Below, one piece after another: positions 8,682 to 21,225 of a DNA stretch of 64,000 nt. Source of the DNA: Zygnema circumcarinatum. Its lineage: Eukaryota; Streptophyta; Zygnematophyceae; Zygnematales; Zygnemataceae. The translations under genes and the position numbers were made by a program. The DNA lies in contig CM074806.1 of NCBI GenBank assembly GCA_037447605.1, positions 1,081,784-1,145,783 of the forward strand, read 5' to 3'. The number at the start of each line of letters is the position of its first letter. Within the stretch, counting starts at the first letter, position 1. A model generated the notes under the pieces. That model was not told where the DNA came from and ran no database searches. It saw nothing but the letters and a program-made list of their open reading frames with translations.

Positions 8682-11600
8682 AGCAGCAACAACTTGTACA
8701 GGCACAGGCTCAGGCGACAGCTCAAGCACAAGCACAACAGGGGATAAAGTTTGACCTCCCACTTCTGATGGCACACGCTAATCATGCACTCAACCGTCAG
8801 GCTGAAGGTGTCAGTCAAGCTCTTCATCAAGCTCCCAAACCCTTCGGCTTCCATCATGACGGAACAACTGGTGTTCCGACCTCTCTTGACAACAGCCAAG
8901 AATCTGCTGTGACAACCAATTTACAAGGAGGAGACGACGTTAGACCCGAGACGAGTACATCTGGGTAAGGACGCAATGGCCGGGGAAGTTCGCGAGCATG
9001 AGACCTAGTTGGATATTCGATTTGTATCGTTAATTCTGCCGCAGAATTAGTTCCAACGTGAATGAGTTTTTTGTGCGCTCGCTTGAACAGAAGGGAATAT
9101 TGCCCTGGTGAATGCAGGCTTTTTGCTATTGCGGAGGAGATATTGGCTGAATTCCTAGCAAAAGCTTCCGGAACAGCCATCGATTTTGTCGAGTTGCCTG
9201 GAATGAAGGTAAAGCCAATTTCGTGCCTCATTTGTGAATGTAAAGTATTCTTTTCAACAATTTTGAGGTTGTAAACTTCCAACTTGCTTCTAGGGCTTAG
9301 TGAGGTTATAGCCTATGCAGAGTTCCTAATAGGAGCCAAAACGGCAGCTGAATTTAGTTGGAGTTGCTGCGCTTTAACAGCAGCTAACTTTCCTGTTATG
9401 CTTTGCTCATTGAGATATCGTAGATGGGTAACGTAGATAATTATTGGAACTTCCTTTACAATTGTGCAGGCAGGAAATGATTTCATCGGCAGAGTGACAG
9501 TTTCTTATGGTGGCACTGGAGTTGCAGCCCGAGCAGCAGGAGTGGTTCCACTTGAACCATTGAGGGTAAGTAGTTTGAAACAAGAATCACGAGTGCAAGC
9601 TCCCATAAAGGTCTGGTAACTGATTTTCATAGACTTCCTCTGCCATCTAAAAAGCTTGTCCTTCTCTACCGTTGTCTGGGATCTAAACTCTCAGTCACTG
9701 GACCAATAAGTGTGTGTCTCTCACAGGTAACGGAGCTACTAAAGGATCGAATGTCATGGTTACGAGATTGTCGTCGTTGTGATGCCCTTGGTGGTTTTTG
9801 CACCGCCAATGGAGGGACCGTGGAGCTCATATATACTCAGGTTTGTCCATCCCCATAAAAAGTTCTTGATTGAGACGCTCTTTTGGGAGCGTGCGAGAAG
9901 TGAAGCTTTCCAACCATAAGGATCTCCTCGTGATGTTCTCATGCATTGTCCAACACTTTTCTGCAGATGTATGCACCAACAACATTAGCACCTCCACGGG
10001 ACTTCTGCACTTTGCGGTACACAACAGCGTTGGATGGTGGTAGAGTGGTGGTAAGTCAGCCTTGTTGCTACCCGCTTGAGAACATACCCACTTTAGTAGA
10101 TGCTGTAAATAATCGGGCAATTGCAGGGCTCTGGTCCGGTGACAGGCAGTCAAAGAAATTTCAGGTTGATTATGCAACCAACATGTACTCATCCGGCAGT
10201 TTGATGACCTTTCGTTCTGCAGATTTGTGAGCGCTCTCTTAATAGTTCACATGGGGGTGCAACCATGCCAGCTGTCCCCTCCTTTGTACGAGCGGAGATG
10301 TTGCCAAGTGGATATCTGATTCGGCCTTGTGAAGGAGGCTGTCTGATCGTAGCAGTAGATCACATGGATCTGGAGGTTTGTCTCCCTTTTGCCCCACTCT
10401 TTGTCAGTCGGTAGTTTGAGACATCCTCATTTCAGACATGTTGTGAAGATTTACATTTGAGAATGCAGTCCGTTATGTGCTATCAGAGCGAAAGCTTTTT
10501 TCCCTGCTTTCTTATAGTTGGCCCATCGTCTGGAGGAATGTGGCAGCCATGGAGTGTTCCGGAAGTGCTTCGACCATTGTATGAATCTTCGGCTGCGTTG
10601 GCGCAAAGAGTTACTTTGGAGGTAAGGATCCCTTATGCTCATTTAAACAACATTGTTGTAGGTATCATCAATCAACATGTGTTCATTGATCCGTGGTAAT
10701 ATTTTTCGACATCAGGTCCTTCCTTAGCTCAAGTTTACTTCTGTTTCAATTCATGGCCGAGAAAAACCCCTTATGTCAGGAATGAAACAGGTAATGGATT
10801 CAGCAGGTCGGCCATTAGACAAACTTATGCACTCATGCTATAAACTTAGGTTAGTTTTTGCTTGACTTCTTCCAATATTTCGCATAAGTATGCCTTAGGA
10901 TCTAACAAAACTAAGTTGAATTCCACTATTTATAATAGCCCTACACAATTTTTCAATAGCATTCTGCATTAATATTGAAAACATTTGTGCTGATTACCAT
11001 GGGGGGGTGCTTGCAGGCCCTCAGATATCTCCGCCGCGTAGCGCAGGAAGCTGCGGGAGGAACAGGCGGAGCAGGAAGTGCTCAGCAATTGGCTGCTTGG
11101 AGGGCCATTGCTGAACGCATAGCAATGTATGCATTCCCTCCTTCTGTTGTCTCTCAGTTCGTTTGAATGCAGGCCCAAAGGATGTCAGTACTACCTCAAT
11201 GCTAGTATCAATAGTAAGAATTCCCAGCACCATTCTCTCTTGCGAATCTCTCATCACTTCCTTCCATTCTTTTTTTTTTTTTTTTTTGTGCAGGGGTTTC
11301 AATGAAGCCGTGAATGGTTTCGCAGACGACAATTGGGTTTCGCTGCCCAGCGATGGCTTGGATGACGTAAGCGTTGCATCACGGGCTACATTACCGATGA
11401 AATCTCCCGGGCAGAGCGGATTAGTTCCGGACGGGCCCGGTCCAATTGGAGGAGGAGTACTTTGCGCTAAAGCTTCAATGCTTCTGCAGGTATGGCTATC
11501 ACTTCAACTTCCAAACTCCCATTCGTGGTGAATAGCACTAACTGCCCCTTTTTTCCCTTCCATAGCACTGATGTATGTCCATCCTTTGCTTTTCCACCCC

Positions 11601-14398
11601 GTGAAGTTCGCCACGTTCTGAACTCCACTGTGTGGCTGCATGTATATGGGCAGAATGTGCCCCCTGCACTGCTCATCCGCTTCTTGAGAGACCATCGTTC
11701 AGAGTGGGCGGATGGCGATATTGATGCAAATTCTGCAGCGGCTGTGCAAGCGAGCTTGGTGGGGAGGGCCGATGGCAGCAATGGGCAGGTCCCTCTGCCA
11801 TTGGCATATGCCGTGGATCAGGAGGAGGTGGGTCTTTTCCAACTGATTACATCTTTGGTAGAGGAGTGTGGTCGCTACTTTGGCCTCCAATTCGGCTTCA
11901 CTATCGCTACATACTTTCTCAATTTGAAGTAGCTGGGGAGACATGGGACTTTGGAGCTAGTAGACTTAAGGTTTGCTTTTTCATTATTATGATTCGTAAA
12001 ATTCTTCCTGAACTTGGATGGACATATGATCTGGCTGCACTGAGGTAAATTATTTGGAATGAAAACGTGCTTTTGGTCTTTTTGAGGCTGGTCAATGTAC
12101 GGTTAAAGATTAATTTTGTTCCAGATGATGGAACAGCACATGGATATTGATTAAAGGCCTTTTCAGAGGAGGCAACAGACTCCTAATGGTAATATCTGAA
12201 CATTGGGAGGGAGGGCATGGGACGGGGAAGGCAGTTCTTGGAGCTGGTGAAGCTTGAGGGGCATAGTCAGGAGCAAGATGGCAGCCTTATGCCGAGGGAA
12301 ACCTTCCTCTTGCAGGTAACACATATTGAGTGAGGAAAGGAGACTCTGTCAGTGTAACCTATGTGTTTTTTATGTCCGTCCCTTTTTTCATTTTTACTTC
12401 TCTTTGCGTAGCAGTTGTGAGGGGTCAATTCATGCTATTGTGTTGTGGCGCAGTTATCTTCAAAATGTGGATGTTCCTTTTTTGTGTCGCTTTGTAGCTG
12501 TTAAATTCGTATGTGGAGGTCTTTAAGAAGCTGCATCTCTTTGAGTTAAAAGGCTGTACAACTTTTTGCGGTTCATCTCTCAGGCGAAGGAAGTGGCTTA
12601 CGAGCTGCCGTGTAAATAGATCGGCCAGTCACCTTAGAAGTGTATGCCTCATGTAAAAAAAAAAAAAAAACCCAAGGAATTTCTCTGTTTGCGAACTCAA
12701 AATGTTTGACCTGGGTTTCTTACCTTTTAATCCTCTCTTTGTTCTCTACTTCTGCAGCTCTGCAGCGGAGTAGATGAGACAGCTGTTGCGATGGCTCAGC
12801 TCGTGTTCGCTCCCGTGGATGCAGCCTCAACAGCAGATACCGTACCCCTCCTTCCTTCTGGGTTTCGAGTCATCCCTTTGGAATCCGGCCCTACAGTGAG
12901 AACAATTCTTCTTGTTCTTGTTCTTGTTCTTGTTCTTGTTCTTCTTGTTCTTGTTCTCCTTCTACTTCTTCTTCTTGTTCTTGTTCTTGTTCTTCTTCTT
13001 CTTCTTCTTCTTCTTCTTCTTCTTGTTGATCTTCTTTGAATCGTGTTTGTCTATTCAAGGGCTCTCCCCTGCCGGATGCTCTGCTGAAGTTCAAAGTCTT
13101 CTCAATGTATTGATATTTGGTTTCAATTTCTCCAGGAGAGGCCCGGGCAGCCGTCAGTGCGAACACTGGACCTCGCATCTGCATTGGAAGGGCAGTCAGA
13201 AGGAGGGAGACAGGGAGACGCATCAGCTTCTAGGCTCCGTTCTGTGCTCACTATTGCCTTCCAATTCGCATATGAAGGACCCACAAGGGATGCTGTGGCA
13301 ATAGTTGCGAGGCAATATGTTCGTTCAGTGGTGGCCTCCGTGCAAAGGGTAGCTTTGGCCCTTGCTCCTTCACCACATAGTGTTGTGGACCATCCTGCCC
13401 TGACTACTAGCAATTCTGAGGCTATGATGGTCCTCTCTCACCGGGTCCTTCAGAGCTACAGGTTAGCAGCTTTCCTGAGCTGGATTGGTCAGTTTGGGAC
13501 GTTAACCAGCTGCATTTCCTCTCGTTTTCATGATCATGCCTCTCTGCTTCGATCCCTTTGGCAGGTGTTAGCCATAGCATAGCAATAACATGTCACTGTT
13601 CCACCATTCCTACAGGCTGTTTTTGGGAATGGACCTTGTGCGGATAGACCCCTCTTTGAGCGGGGAAGCGGTCTTTAAGTCGTTCTGGGAATATGCAGAC
13701 CCCATCATCTGTGTTGCCTGGAAGGTGAGGACAGAGAGCCCTATGACTGTCGCAGTAGGCAAATGCTTGAGAGGGTTGAATGGGCATGAAAGGAGCATCT
13801 AATGTCTGTTAAAAATGTGTTTCCAAGGTTGTGCATTGGATGGCAGTCGGCATGCTGCAATTGCTTTTGTTCCGAGAGGGTTTATGATTGCGGAGATATT
13901 GCAAAGTGACCTTCATGGATACAGTTCTGATTTTGAGCACTGACTTTTGAATGACTGGCAGATGTCTCCGGAGCTTTTGTTCGCTAACCAGGCTGGTCTT
14001 GCAATGCTGGAGACTTCGACAATGGGATTGGCTGAGATTCCTTGGGAGAAAACGTATAACGAAGAGGGAGCAAAGGCAGCGTATTCTGCACTTTCTCAGG
14101 TCATGCAGCAGGTGAGAAAGGAAAGGAAAGGCAACCGAGTTCTGAAACTTCTGTTCAGCTTTCCTCCAAGGAATCCAAACCAGCTTGATCTTGCTTGCAA
14201 GTGCGATATGTTTGGCTTACCCGTTTCCTCATTTGCTTCTGAGTGCAGGGCTATGCCTACCTTTCCCCAGGCATCCGAATATCTGCAACCGGTCGAGCTG
14301 CACGCTACGAACGGGGGGTAGCGTGGAAAGTGGTGGACGAGGAAGACAACCTCAAATTCATTGCGTGCATGCACATGCAGTGGTCGTTTGTGAGCTAA
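7487..14398 (+). CDS. C3HDZ: Class III HD-Zip transcription factor, 18 exons, 954 aa
   Basis: Exons 7487-7716, 8225-8450, 8630-8964, 9091-9208, 9470-9565, 9727-9840, 9967-10050, 10223-10375, 10547-10621, 11017-11126, 11294-11489, 11654-11827, 12235-12315, 12758-12895, 13136-13461, 13616-13724, 13962-14111 and 14249-14398 join in phase from ATG to TAA. Residues about 22-82 are a homeodomain (KVWFQNRR), followed directly by a leucine zipper to about 125. A glutamine tract of roughly 15 lies near 159-174, a START lipid-binding domain begins near 264, and a MEKHLA domain ends the protein. This layout is diagnostic of the REV/PHB/CNA family of developmental regulators. The acceptor chosen at 10546/10547 gives the conserved PWSVPEVLRP. 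The zipper is unusually diverged, with ISQLTMEN where land plants have VSQLVYEN. The expected miR165/166 site across the exon 4/5 junction is not conserved. The gene is intact and expected to act in the nucleus. Confidence 0.97.
8644..8692 (+). repeat. CAG/CAA tract encoding polyglutamine
   Basis: About 15-16 consecutive CAG or CAA codons in exon 3 of the HD-Zip III gene, between the leucine zipper and the START domain, followed by a QAQAQ-rich stretch. The mixed codons limit slippage. Such tracts are common flexible linkers in transcription factors. Confidence 0.95.
12905..13029 (+). repeat. TTC/TTG microsatellite in HD-Zip III intron 14
   Basis: A run of CTTCTTGTT-type trinucleotide repeats between exons 14 and 15. 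It is open in several frames, which explains the leucine- or glutamate-rich spurious frames here. Confidence 0.9.
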
Positions 14399-16839
14399 AG
14401 CCCTTCCACGTAAACTCACCTATACTGCTACATTATCTGCTGCATAGCAGGTCGAGGCAATAGGAGGTCTGCAAGAGTGAAATTCACCGAACATAGGATA
14501 CTGCGCGCAAGCCAGGAAGGTGATATTTCCGGTCCTTCGATCGCCATTGCAAGTGCTTGTCCCTCACGGATTGCCTTTCATCATTCACTCTCACTGCATC
14601 GCATTTCTGGGCAGTTTTACAGTAGTGGCTATGCTCCACTCATTTATGGGCGCTATTAAAAAATACCTGCACTCTCGTTTATAGAGGTAGCGAGAGGCGC
14701 AGTTCCTTCTTTGTGATTTGATTCTATATATAGAGAGAGAGAAAGATACGCATATATTAAGATAGCGCTTTATGTGTCGTTTTTAGGGGTATACCTTGCC
14801 TTTATTTCAGCAGGGAAGTAGGGAAGGGACTTTAGTGCGAGGGTTCGCTGCAAAGGCAAGGGGTGCAGATGAAGCTATGTACCATCGTATAAGAAATGCA
14901 ACCAATTGTTGTTTCACCCCTCCCTCCTTTCTTTCCTTCAAGTCGGTGCGACTGAGAGAGGTACTGCTGAAATTCCCTTCTTTTCCTTAAAAAACACAAG
15001 GGGCTATACTTCAGCAGTTCCATGAAATCTTGAACCGAAGAACAAAAGAAGAAGGATCGTGGAACACGGTGCTCACAAGCGGACCAAGTTCTGTAGATTG
15101 CCGGTTAACTCCGGAATGCTCCCTCAGAAATTCTTATATAATATAGATCGTCCAGTCCCCGCTCCATCTAAATTCTAAGGGAGCGTTTTCCTGCGAATGG
15201 AAACCAACAGACTTACTCATGTCGCATTCAATTTTGCGATTGTACAATGCGTGAAGTTCGCCTGGGCGAGTGTTCAGCGCGCCGGCATCGAAATTGAAAC
15301 AAGGGTCAGGAACCATGAAACCCCTTTGTGGAAAGTCATGGGGTTCAGTAGGTGAATAGGTTTGGACATTGAGAAATTAAATAAACAATTGTTTCAATGT
15401 CGCAGCCCGTTGACGGTGAGTGAAGAAAGATAGTAGTCATCGAGAGCCAAGTGTCATCGCCAAATGTAATTGAAGTCAAGCGACATTGGAGTATAACATC
15501 TATTTGGGACCTTGCAAGGATTTTTTCCTTTCTTTGTACACGAATGTAACGAAATCTCCAAGCATTTTATTAATTACAAAAACCGTCCAAGCCCAAGTTT
15601 TCGGCCTTCAAATCGATTCAAAACATACTGAGCAATTCAAATTATTGCAGACCATGGTCATACGGTTAGATGGGATTGCACCGTTGTAAGAGGGATGTGG
15701 CATTGATCTCACGATGCGAGGCCATCAAATGTACATGGACAAAATCAGCATGGGGAACCACATGGAACTGGTCGCGAAGGACCTAAGGAAAAAATGAAAA
15801 AAGCTAGGAGCGTAAAGCTACCCCTAGGCTCAACAATCGATCGGCGGAGGAGAGGGCTTGTGGCCGGGGCCGTGCGCGCATCTCCACGGAGCGATCGATG
15901 GGCGCACTGGCGGAGGAAGGAAGGACGGCCTCCAAACGCGCGTCGAGGCACCCACAAATCGCAACAGCCATACGAACAAACTCGTCCGGCGGCCGCGTCA
16001 CGTCACGCCGGGCATATCCTAGCGTATCATGCGCGTTCCTTGCGAAGGGCCGCATCGCCTTCATGATGCGCTGCGCGCAACAATACATCGCGACGGGGAG
16101 GATCGGCCAACACAACATCCCCAAAAATTCGCGAGCACCCGTAGTCAAACATGAAGACAATGAGAAACTGAAACTGTCACTGAAATTAAACAGTTCTCAT
16201 CCATATATTTGCGAGTGGAGGCGACTTCAAAGGAGCCTCGGCCAATAATAGAAATTAAAGAACAGCGGTAGCGGATAGGAGTCTCTGCATCCCCAAGCTG
16301 ACAGGAGAAACTGTGCCAAAGAATGGAAAGATTATTTCCCTGCTTCCTATTTCTATGAGGCGCCTTTGAATGCGCTCTACCAGGAGATCCCGACTGCTCT
16401 AAATGCTGACGAACGAATGGTGGGCAAAGCCACTGCTGAACCTCCTGTAACCTCGGACCGATCAAGTGAAAGAGGATGGGAGTGGGGTTGGGTGCTAGAG
16501 AGAGAGAGAGGGCGAGAAAGAAGCTACTCGTACTCCTAATCTGCTCGGTGCAAGGTTCCAACTTTCACCAATAAGGTCATTCTTACCACGCATCCTTCCC
16601 ATAAGAGTGATAATAGTGGGATGGCTGTGCTACTCCCTCTCCAACAGCGGCTAATACTCAAATTGCCGAATAAAGAATCCAGTGCTGGTCATCGCACCCT
16701 TGCTCTCTCTTTCTCCGCCTCAGCTCGTCGTTGTTACTAGCTCTCCACAGACACGCCTCCTCTGAAGAAGCCTATCAGTCTACTTAATGCAAAAGAAGTG
16801 ACGCTAGCCAAATCGTAGAGATATCCCCCATACATCCCG
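14399..16839. other. Convergent intergenic region with one dispersed repeat
   Basis: This lies between the 3' ends of the HD-Zip III gene and the PHS1/PYRR gene. It holds the 3' UTRs, a GA-rich tract around 14731-14747 and the dispersed repeat at 15707-15790. A GC-rich patch with palindromic CGATCG words occupies 15830-16080. I find no conserved coding frame or RNA gene. Confidence 0.6.
15707..15790 (+). repeat. ~85-bp dispersed repeat, copy 2 of 3
   Basis: Shares CGATG.GAGGCCATCAAATG, GTACATGGACAAAA, GGAACCAC and AAGGACCTAAG with the reverse complement of 6682-6768. Confidence 0.75.
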
Positions 16840-19800
16840 CTATAGAAGGGCCGTAGCTGTGCCCGTTCCCACCGTTTGCGTGCTCCGCTCTCTTATCTCT
16901 TCCATTCGTAGTTCTTCTCGGAGTTGCATCAGTAACCTTCCCAACTGATTCTGCCCCTTTCCAGTTCGGCCTGAGCCCCAAAAGAAGTCATGGGGGGACG
17001 CCTCTACAAGCACAGAGCCGCCGGTAGATAGCAGCAGAGCTCGCACAGCTGCATGAGTTGAGAACTTGCATCGCAGCGCTCTCTGCATTACTCCTACCCT
17101 TGCAGTGGCCCAATCTGGACGGACCTGCATTCAAACAAATGCAAAGCTAGTGAGTATTTCATGGAATAGCAGACAAAAGAAAGTCGAACTATAACTGTTC
17201 ACCCTGTGGACCACACATTGTTAAACGAGGCACTGAATGAAATGAAATGACTCGCACCCGGTTAGAGGTGTAGATTGAAGTAACGATACTGCCATGAAAC
17301 CCTGCAGCTGGGCATTCCTCCTTACCCAATGTCCAATACACAGCAGACACAAACAAAAAAAAAACTGAGCACCCAAACCATGCAAGAAGGGTAGAGAGAT
17401 AGCCTACAAGGTCAGGTCTCTGCTTCTCCAATCTCCTTCCAAACCGTGCTGCCTCTTCCGGACTCTTCACGGCCCTTATGGCTCGCACCGTTTCCTCTGC
17501 CAAAGCATCAGTGATGCCGGCAAATTTCTGGGCCTAAAGTAAAAGACCCACTCCCAACCACCCCTGGATTAGGAACATGAGGAGGTCTGACGAGTTGATA
17601 TGACTAGCTTATCACATGGTCAACGACTTGAATTCTGTCCAGCTAGTTATTCTGTCTTACAGATGACGTTTCCTACCTGATAGTAGTGCTCGACACTACG
17701 CCATATTGAATCACCCGCCAAAGCGTCCTTATCAGACATTGTGATTGGATGGTTGGAGAAGTTAGAAAGTCCTCCATAGCGATCCCACGCCTTGTAAAAG
17801 TTCACCACGGGAAGTGAACCCATTGATCCCATAGAGCCCTCCCCATCAACCACTCCACTTCCGAGAGCTGCCGGCATTACAGGTCTCGGGTCGGGAAGAG
17901 GGTGTAAGGAGCCTGTGATCAGCAAATCCGGCCCCACCTGCAAATGCAGCAGAGCAGCATTTGCAACTAAATGAGAGCCGCATTCACACAATTCGACTCT
18001 CAAAACTATCCCAGAGTTTTTACTGATGGTTAAAGTAGGCCTCGGTACTCAGAATGGATTTTTGATCCTCCTGTTGTCTACGAATACATCTCACGCATTC
18101 CTGGTTTCACAGAAAACAATGAATGATTGGAAGGAGTGACATGTTTGACAATTTCTCCGGTTGCCAGCAGCATCACGTAGAAAGCATTCATGCAACTGGC
18201 AAGCTTTTAACTAGGACAGTACTGTGACTAGGTCAATTCTGAGGCATCCCAAACACCTGCTCAAATGACGTCCCAGAGAGGTTGAGGGCCTGAGTCATCT
18301 CCACAAAGCCCAACTCTCCAACAGGAGAGGGTGCTGTTACACCTCCAATAATCTTTGGTGCAACAAACGCCATAACCTGCAAAGCTTCACCCTTGAAATC
18401 AGCACACAGACCTACAATCCACAGTAGTGCACGTGTAACCATTCCGCTTTGTGTACAAAAATACGTGAAGACAAGACTTTCCACATACACCGTGCGATCA
18501 ATGGCACATCTTTTCTCCTTTCCACATACACCGTGCGATCAATGGCACATCTTTTCTCCTTTCCACATACACCCTATCAACAGTTTGAAAGTCACAGCAG
18601 GTTTTTTTTCATGTGACATGGTCAAACGCCTCTCCCACTGTTCAGAATCTTCGCAATGTGAAGGTGTAAAATGACCAAAACCACACACTACAGAACATCA
18701 ACTACTCGCAGGATAATCCCATTGCAGAAATCATGTGGAAATTGCACCTTGTGAATGGCCCCAGAAGTGATAGCGGGAGCTGACAGAGTCCCCCCACATT
18801 CCCAAAGAACTTGCAGAAACCCTCTTTGAGCGCAATACTCCATCACCGACGAAGGTGTCAAAAAATCAAACTCCACCACCTCCACGTCCCTCCTTTTAAG
18901 GAAGGCCTGAAAATCCTCCCGCGCTCCGCGTTGTGTCATTACAATGGTGGGGGCACAACTCACATCCCATAACCGCGCAGTATCCGGCAACCGCAGTGTG
19001 CGTGACATGACAATCCGCGCAGGAACATGGCCCCCTTCTTGGCGAGTAGTTAAACGTGGATCTGTCCTTCCCCATTAACCACGTGCCCTTAATTGTCAGC
19101 ATAGTCAATATTTCCGGGAGCTCCACACGGCAGTGCGCTTTATCTACAGCCCAAATTTGGCATGTGAAGGAAACGTCCAATTTGTCCACTAAGACTCTCA
19201 CTGCTAACCATGAAGTACTGAACAATGCGATAAGGGGTATGATGACAAACAGCACTAGGAGTTCTATCGCAAACGGTCGGAAAAAAGAAGCAGATACTAA
19301 AATACAGATGGATGACTAATCCCCACTTTCTCCTGGGCCATCCTCGTTCTTGCATGTTTGAACAGTACATGACTTTCTCTTACCATCTCGTCGAACTGTG
19401 TTCCCTCCAACAATAACAGCATCCGACTGTGCTCGAGTTTCAAACACACGTTGCCGCGCAGGTTTGCTTGTCACCCATGCTGCATGACCAGTGCTCGCTG
19501 CGATCTTTCCTGCCAAAAACATTTGATGCAAATGAAGGCAATAGGGACTGTCAGATGCTAACACTTCAGAGCTTGCCACCCATGTAGCCAGAACAAGCCA
19601 AGGTGAATATTCGTAGACATACCAGCGATTTAGTCTACAAGGGAAGGGGGACCCGAACCAGCATGTGGAAGTGCTTAAGAGTGGCAAACAAGGGTGGTGT
19701 GATTCTCCAAAATAGATTGATGATTGCGTTCAGACAAGTCTTAGAACCTAGACCTGCCTGCTGCCGTGACTTACTTAAAACAACTTGACATGTAATTGAA

Positions 19801-21225
19801 GACAGTCTTATTCCCCAAAGGACGCAACCCTCAAAGGACTGGCCCACCACTGATACCGCCATCAATTTCGAGGTAATTCTAGAGGCAACTCACCATCAAG
19901 AGTCATGGCGTACTTTAGAATGGAAAAAGGGACGCGATACACCGCTCGATAGAGCAGCGGAGCATTTACTTCTCTGCATGCCGTAATAAGATCCTGGAGG
20001 CACCGCCCAGTCCATTTTCCTAGCCTACACGGATCAGTACCCAGTTTAAAAAAAAAAACCCAGAGAAAAAAATATGCATCAACTGATGTTGAACATGGAG
20101 GCCCCGAAGATTGCCGTATACTGCCAACATAATGGCGAGGAGAGACGCACCTCATATTGAGGGCCTGCTCGGCCACCCTCGCCAAGGATATCAACACAAA
20201 CACCAGCTTCTCGTAAACTGGTGATTGCACGTCCCCACTGGTGCTCTAAAGGATGCCTGAGGCCAATAATGACCCGTGACACGCCCGCCTGCCTAGCCAC
20301 AAAACTAACCAGCGGTCAGCAGTGCTTCCCAGCTGCAAGGTTAACACAAGAAATGATGTAAATTTCCCCGGCGACCCTGTGGAGGTCCAGGCGTTATCTC
20401 TCACTATGCCACCCTGATAAGTAATTGCAGAGCATATTGTCGGGCTGAGAGCAAATTCGTACCTGGCAGAGAGCTTGCACGGCTCCCTCATCTCCATGGC
20501 AATCCCCTGGTTCTAAATTAAGATAAGCAACAGCTCCCTTCGCCTGTTCCCGTGCCTCCTCCACTGCAAGAACTTCTGCACTAGGCGTCCCTTGTGCATA
20601 GAGATAACCCTCTCCCACTATCCGGCCATCTCTCACAATAACACAGCCTGAATTAGGGTGTGGCGCCGTCAAACCCCTTGATGTCCCAGCCAACTCCACT
20701 GCTCGAAGCATGAACGACCTTTCAAAGGCTGCAGCACGTCCGAAATACATCTCAGGTGAATTTTCGAGATTAATCGCAAAATTCACCGCAAAGCAACAAC
20801 GACCAGTTCCCACCGCGTAGGAGCACAAATAAATACATCATCACTCAAGCACATAGCTAAATTCACCAAAAACTGCTGAGAACAAGGCAACAGAGCGGTG
20901 TGGCAGAATAACCACCTGAAGCGTCTGAATAATCAGCAATATCACCAGTAACTCCACCATTTCCCACACTCTTTTGCCGCCAGACATGGCGGGGGGACTT
21001 CCGCTCGGTTTCATGCAAATTCTGCCGGTGCACATGGCCTCTCTGCAGCACTCCTTCTCGCGCAGCCTTGCAAACGTCTATACTCCACCGCAATTGCTTC
21101 TTACTGACGCTTGCAGAACGTTGTCGAGACTTCCATTTCTGCTTACCCTGGACTTTAAGAAACGGGCTCGAGGCCTCCACAGAGAGTCCCACCTCCCTGA
21201 CCTGTACTATCTGGCCACTTGCCAT
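16840..21225 (-). CDS. PYRR: Riboflavin biosynthesis protein PHS1/PYRR, 10 exons, 681 aa
   Basis: Minus-strand exons 20916-21225, 20463-20728, 20151-20288, 19894-19993, 19384-19509, 18748-19061, 18257-18376, 17677-17937, 17408-17533 and 16840-17124 join in phase. The order matches plant PHS1. A basic N-terminal extension of about 100 residues is probably a plastid presequence. Next is a deaminase-like domain whose zinc ligands are replaced (SAEVL for HAE, and EPGDCHG without the Cys pair). A pyrimidine reductase domain follows (VPFSILKYAMTLDG, SDAVIVGGNTVRRD, VLWECGGTLSAPAI), and the C-terminus is a DUF1768/COG3236 domain (SVEHYYQ, GSVLVEASPHDFFW, LGRLLMQLR). The reductase makes 5-amino-6-ribitylamino-uracil phosphate for riboflavin; the C-terminal domain is an N-glycosidase thought to clear reactive intermediates. 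Deaminase activity must come from a separate protein. At 681 aa it is longer than the roughly 600-aa angiosperm protein, mainly at the N-terminus. The gene looks intact. Confidence 0.95.
18481..18572 (+). repeat. 41-bp tandem duplication in PYRR intron
   Basis: Two perfect tandem copies of a 41-bp unit beginning CCACATACACCGTGCGATCA, plus a partial third, inside the intron between exons 6 and 7. Confidence 0.9.

Noticed and set aside
12891-13304. Glutamate- or phenylalanine/leucine-rich frames in HD-Zip III intron 14
   Set aside because: They come from the TTC/TTG microsatellite within an intron whose flanking exons join in phase.
15830-16250. Arginine-rich plus-strand frames near 15.8-16.25 kb
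   Set aside because: GC-rich, CGATCG-palindrome-containing sequence without conserved words; convergent 3' regions on both sides.
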